A stretch of 7,578 bases of DNA from Planctomycetota bacterium (GTDB taxonomy: Bacteria; Planctomycetota; PLA2), in assembly GCA_023150495.1 (NCBI GenBank), contig JAKLKT010000131.1, positions 1-7,578 of the forward strand. The letters are read 5' to 3'. Of this stretch, positions 6,037-7,578 are shown one piece after another. A program made the translations under genes and the position numbers. The stretch's first letter is position 1. The number at the start of each line of letters is the position of its first letter. Under the pieces are notes generated by a model. It did not search any database. It was given only the letters and a program-made list of their open reading frames with translations, and had not been told where the DNA came from.

Positions 6037-6078
6037 CTAGGTGCTCAACGTCGTCTCCAACGCAGCGCGAAGGTCTGA
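6030..6078 (+). repeat. Right copy of the ~50-nt direct repeat: decayed receiver-domain 3' end
   Basis: This segment aligns to the kinase 3' end (2386-2435) with 42 identities in 49 aligned positions and a 1-nt deletion. In the frame equivalent to the kinase, the codon matching Gln653 (CAG) is TAG and the deletion shifts the last codons, so this copy cannot encode a receiver C-terminus. No upstream receiver sequence is recognisable, so only the extreme 3' end is present. It is either the stub of a duplicated kinase or regulator gene or one end of a recombination event. Confidence 0.65.
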
Positions 6079-6175
6079 AGGAGGGGAGGGGGCACGGGGG
6101 AGCGGCCTTCGGGCGCTGTCGGCCGTCGTTTCGACACCTGCCCGAGGAGGGTCGCGTCGCCGAAGCTCTATGAGT

Positions 6176-6193
6176 GCGAGCGTTATCGCTCGC
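6176..6193 (+). other. Hairpin with 7-bp perfect stem and 4-nt loop
   Basis: GCGAGCG (6176-6182), loop TTAT, then CGCTCGC (6187-6193). Outer G-T wobbles and an A-T pair can extend the stem to about 10 pairs. No T-tract follows on the plus strand and no obvious one on the minus strand. A factor-dependent or attenuating hairpin ahead of the gene at 6338 is possible. Confidence 0.3.
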
Positions 6194-6337
6194 GTTGTGC
6201 AAAACCGAAGCAACCCCGGTCCAGGCGGCATTGCTTTGTGCAGCGCCGGTCAGGGCGGGAGTCAAGCACCGGAGCATGGCCGCACTGGAGTGGTCTATTA
6301 GTCTCGATTGGCGTCATTCCGTGAGGCATCCGGTGCC

Positions 6338-7578
6338 ATGAGGGGTGTTGGTCGGCGCGTCGCGCTCGCGCTCTTCGTCTTGCTGCTGCTTTTCTTGCTC
6401 TGGCAGACCTCCGCCGTACGCCATGCCACGCGCGCGACGTCCGACCAAGCTGTGCCCGAATCGTCCAAGCCGTTGGCTCAACCCGTAGTTCATCCAGAGG
6501 CTCATGCAGCGCGAGAGGTGTTCGTCGTCCAAACCAGGAACCTCGCGGACGGACGCCCGGTTGCAGGCGTGAAGGTCCGCGTGGCGGGACCGTCGCCTGT
6601 CGAGTCCGTGTCTGACGATGAAGGCATGGTCACGCTGCCGACGGCCGATCTCTCGGGCATCGCGGTCGCTGGTCCTTGGACGGCCGCACCGCCGTCCATC
6701 AATGGCGATCTGGAGAGCCGGGTGCTGTGGGTCCACGGCTGGATCGCCATCGACGGCGTCGTCCGCGCGCGGGGCGACATCGCGTCGTTCTCGCCCGAAG
6801 ATGCCGACTTGTACGTCCTGGTCGACGGCAAGCATGCTCCACCGGCCTTGCCCGCCACTTCAAAGCTCCAGCGGCTTGTCGACGGTAACTGGGGTCCCGC
6901 ACGGCCATCAGAGGGCGGCGAATTCGAAGCTGTGGCGCCTCGCGTGCACGGGCTCACAATCGCGGCAGCGCTGCGCGGCTGGAAGTCCGCAAGGTACACG
7001 GTCGACGTGCGTCGCAATCCCGAGAGGGACCACGCGGAGTTGTGGCTTGAGCGGGCACCCCGGATTCGCGGCGTCATACGATCGAGCGAGGGCTTTCCTG
7101 TCGAGAACCTGTCGATATCGGCCATCAGCTTGTTGACAGTAGCGCCCGAGGACGCGTCGCCGGACCAGATGAGACTCCTCAAGCCGGAAGGAGGCGTCAC
7201 GTACGGACTGGACCGCATGAATGGCAAGGCCAGGGCGAAGTTCATCACCGGCGCGATGACCGACAAGCACGGGCGCTTCGAGCTGTCCGTGCCTGTAACT
7301 GGTGACGTCCTGGTCGTTGCCTTCCCATTCGGCCACCGGCCGGTCTACCACGAGCTAGGAGTCCCAGGGAGCGATGATCTTGAGATTGAGGTCGTGGCCG
7401 AGAAAGTCCACCGATCCGCTCTGGTTCGACTCTTGGCAGGCGGAAAGCCGTTTGAAGGCGGTGAACTGCTCATTACGGATCTCTCGCTCAAAGATGGCGA
7501 CGCCCAGCCTGGTGTCTACGTCAAGGTGACCGCGGACAGCCGCGTGTGCACGGACTGGCTGATTCCGGGCCGGCGATT
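6338..7578 (+). CDS. Membrane-anchored protein with carboxypeptidase-regulatory-like (Ig-like) domains, N-terminal part
   Basis: The frame from the ATG at 6338 stays open for 413 codons to the window edge. Residues 8-22 form a Leu/Phe-rich helix preceded by Arg2, Arg6 and Arg7. This is either an uncleaved anchor or a signal peptide cut after QTSA (23-26). Residues 27-60 are a polar linker. A first Ig-like unit runs about 61-101 (FVVQTRNLADGRPVAGVKV ... SDDEGMVTL). A beta-rich stretch follows (about 128-165). A second clear unit covers about 242-340, with RIRGVIRSSEGFPVENLSI and TDKHGRFELSVP, the usual G-x-V ... P-V ... TD-x-x-GxF pattern of carboxypeptidase-regulatory-like domains. Another beta-rich unit starts near 349. 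Such domains normally serve adhesion, scaffolding or polysaccharide contact outside the cytoplasm, and no enzyme motif is visible. GAGG at 6323-6326 is a distant ribosome binding site. An in-frame TTG at 6308 would add only ten residues before the Arg-rich start. Codon use is far less GC-biased than in the neighbouring genes. Confidence 0.8.
   Translation, partial: MRGVGRRVALALFVLLLLFLLWQTSAVRHATRATSDQAVPESSKPLAQPVVHPEAHAAREVFVVQTRNLADGRPVAGVKVRVAGPSPVESVSDDEGMVTLPTADLSGIAVAGPWTAAPPSINGDLESRVLWVHGWIAIDGVVRARGDIASFSPEDADLYVLVDGKHAPPALPATSKLQRLVDGNWGPARPSEGGEFEAVAPRVHGLTIAAALRGWKSARYTVDVRRNPERDHAELWLERAPRIRGVIRSSEGFPVENLSISAISLLTVAPEDASPDQMRLLKPEGGVTYGLDRMNGKARAKFITGAMTDKHGRFELSVPVTGDVLVVAFPFGHRPVYHELGVPGSDDLEIEVVAEKVHRSALVRLLAGGKPFEGGELLITDLSLKDGDAQPGVYVKVTADSRVCTDWLIPGRR

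Larger units (their letters stand above)
5862..6337. other. 476-nt region without an intact gene
   Basis: The left two-thirds contains decayed coding sequence: a frameshifted minus-strand remnant at 5886-6036 and a degraded copy of the kinase 3' end at 6030-6078. A G-rich tract follows at 6080-6100 with three runs of four or more G, one short of a canonical three-tetrad quadruplex. From about 6170 the sequence is less GC-biased and carries a hairpin at 6176-6193 and a weaker inverted repeat AAGCAA/TTGCTT (6208-6213, 6231-6236). I see no clear promoter for the gene at 6338. The region reads as a recombination scar or gene graveyard between two blocks of different composition. Confidence 0.5.

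Noticed and set aside
5947..6078. Plus-strand 43-codon ORF starting MFAEADPDALDLDHD
   Set aside because: No ribosome binding site, acidic low-complexity sequence, and its tail is the degraded kinase repeat read in another frame.
6171..6260. Possible integron attC site
   Set aside because: GTTGTGC and GTTATCG do not fit the GTTRRRY core, and no matching partner core or integrase is present.
6041..6301. Plus-strand 86-codon frame in the gene-free region
   Set aside because: It begins inside the degraded repeat and crosses the G-rich tract and hairpin; Ser/Arg/Gly-rich with no structure.
6502..7266. Minus-strand 254-codon frame opposite the right-end gene
   Set aside because: The plus-strand frame from 6338 stays open to the window edge and shows a membrane anchor and two Ig-like units; the antisense frame shows nothing coherent.
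1..7578. CRISPR arrays, tRNA or rRNA genes, transposases
   Set aside because: No regularly spaced repeats, cloverleaf-like segments, ribosomal motifs or transposase motifs were seen on either strand.

Overview
The window is GC-rich throughout, with strongly G/C-ending codons in most genes. It looks like chromosomal DNA of a Gram-negative-type bacterium: a TonB-dependent receptor implies an outer membrane. The mix of a fused MFS/spermidine-synthase-type membrane protein, a soluble PAS hybrid histidine kinase, a repeat-built beta-propeller protein and a carboxypeptidase-regulatory-like multidomain protein resembles high-GC Planctomycetota, Myxococcota or related uncultured lineages. No marker gene is present, so this is only an impression. 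There are no RNA genes, CRISPR arrays, transposases or integrases.

Layout. (1) 1-353, minus strand: the N-terminal membrane part of a gene leaving the left edge, probably an MFS-fused spermidine-synthase-like protein with a TTG start. (2) 354-437: a short divergent intergenic region holding a canonical G-quadruplex motif on the minus strand. (3) 438-2435, plus: a 665-residue cytoplasmic hybrid histidine kinase (GAF-like, PAS, HisKA, HATPase, receiver). (4) 2436-2599: a short intergenic region with several inverted repeats, a possible ECF-sigma-type promoter, and a perfect 10-bp stem whose right arm runs into the next start codon. (5) 2600-4708, plus: a 702-residue FecA-like TonB-dependent receptor whose N-terminus reads as a lipoprotein signal. 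(6) 4719-5861, plus: a 380-residue exported protein with seven repeats, read as a seven-bladed beta-propeller and tightly coupled to the receptor. (7) 5862-6337: a 476-nt region without an intact gene. It holds a frameshifted minus-strand coding remnant, a 49-nt degraded copy of the kinase 3' end, and hairpins. (8) 6338-7578, plus: the first 413 codons of a membrane-anchored protein with Ig-like/carboxypeptidase-regulatory-like domains, running off the right edge and using clearly less GC-biased codons.

How the parts may work together. The receptor and propeller genes form a two-gene operon, probably for uptake or surface handling of an iron chelate or another ligand. The kinase upstream is soluble and ends in a receiver domain, so it needs an output partner that is not visible here. 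Whether it controls the receptor is unknown.

The most interesting structural observation is that the last 50 nt of the kinase gene recur as a degraded copy at 6030-6078. These direct repeats bracket exactly the receptor/propeller cassette, and this suggests the cassette arrived, or was duplicated, by recombination at the kinase 3' end. The second notable observation is the missing Shine-Dalgarno and the stem at the receptor start codon, which suggests translational control.
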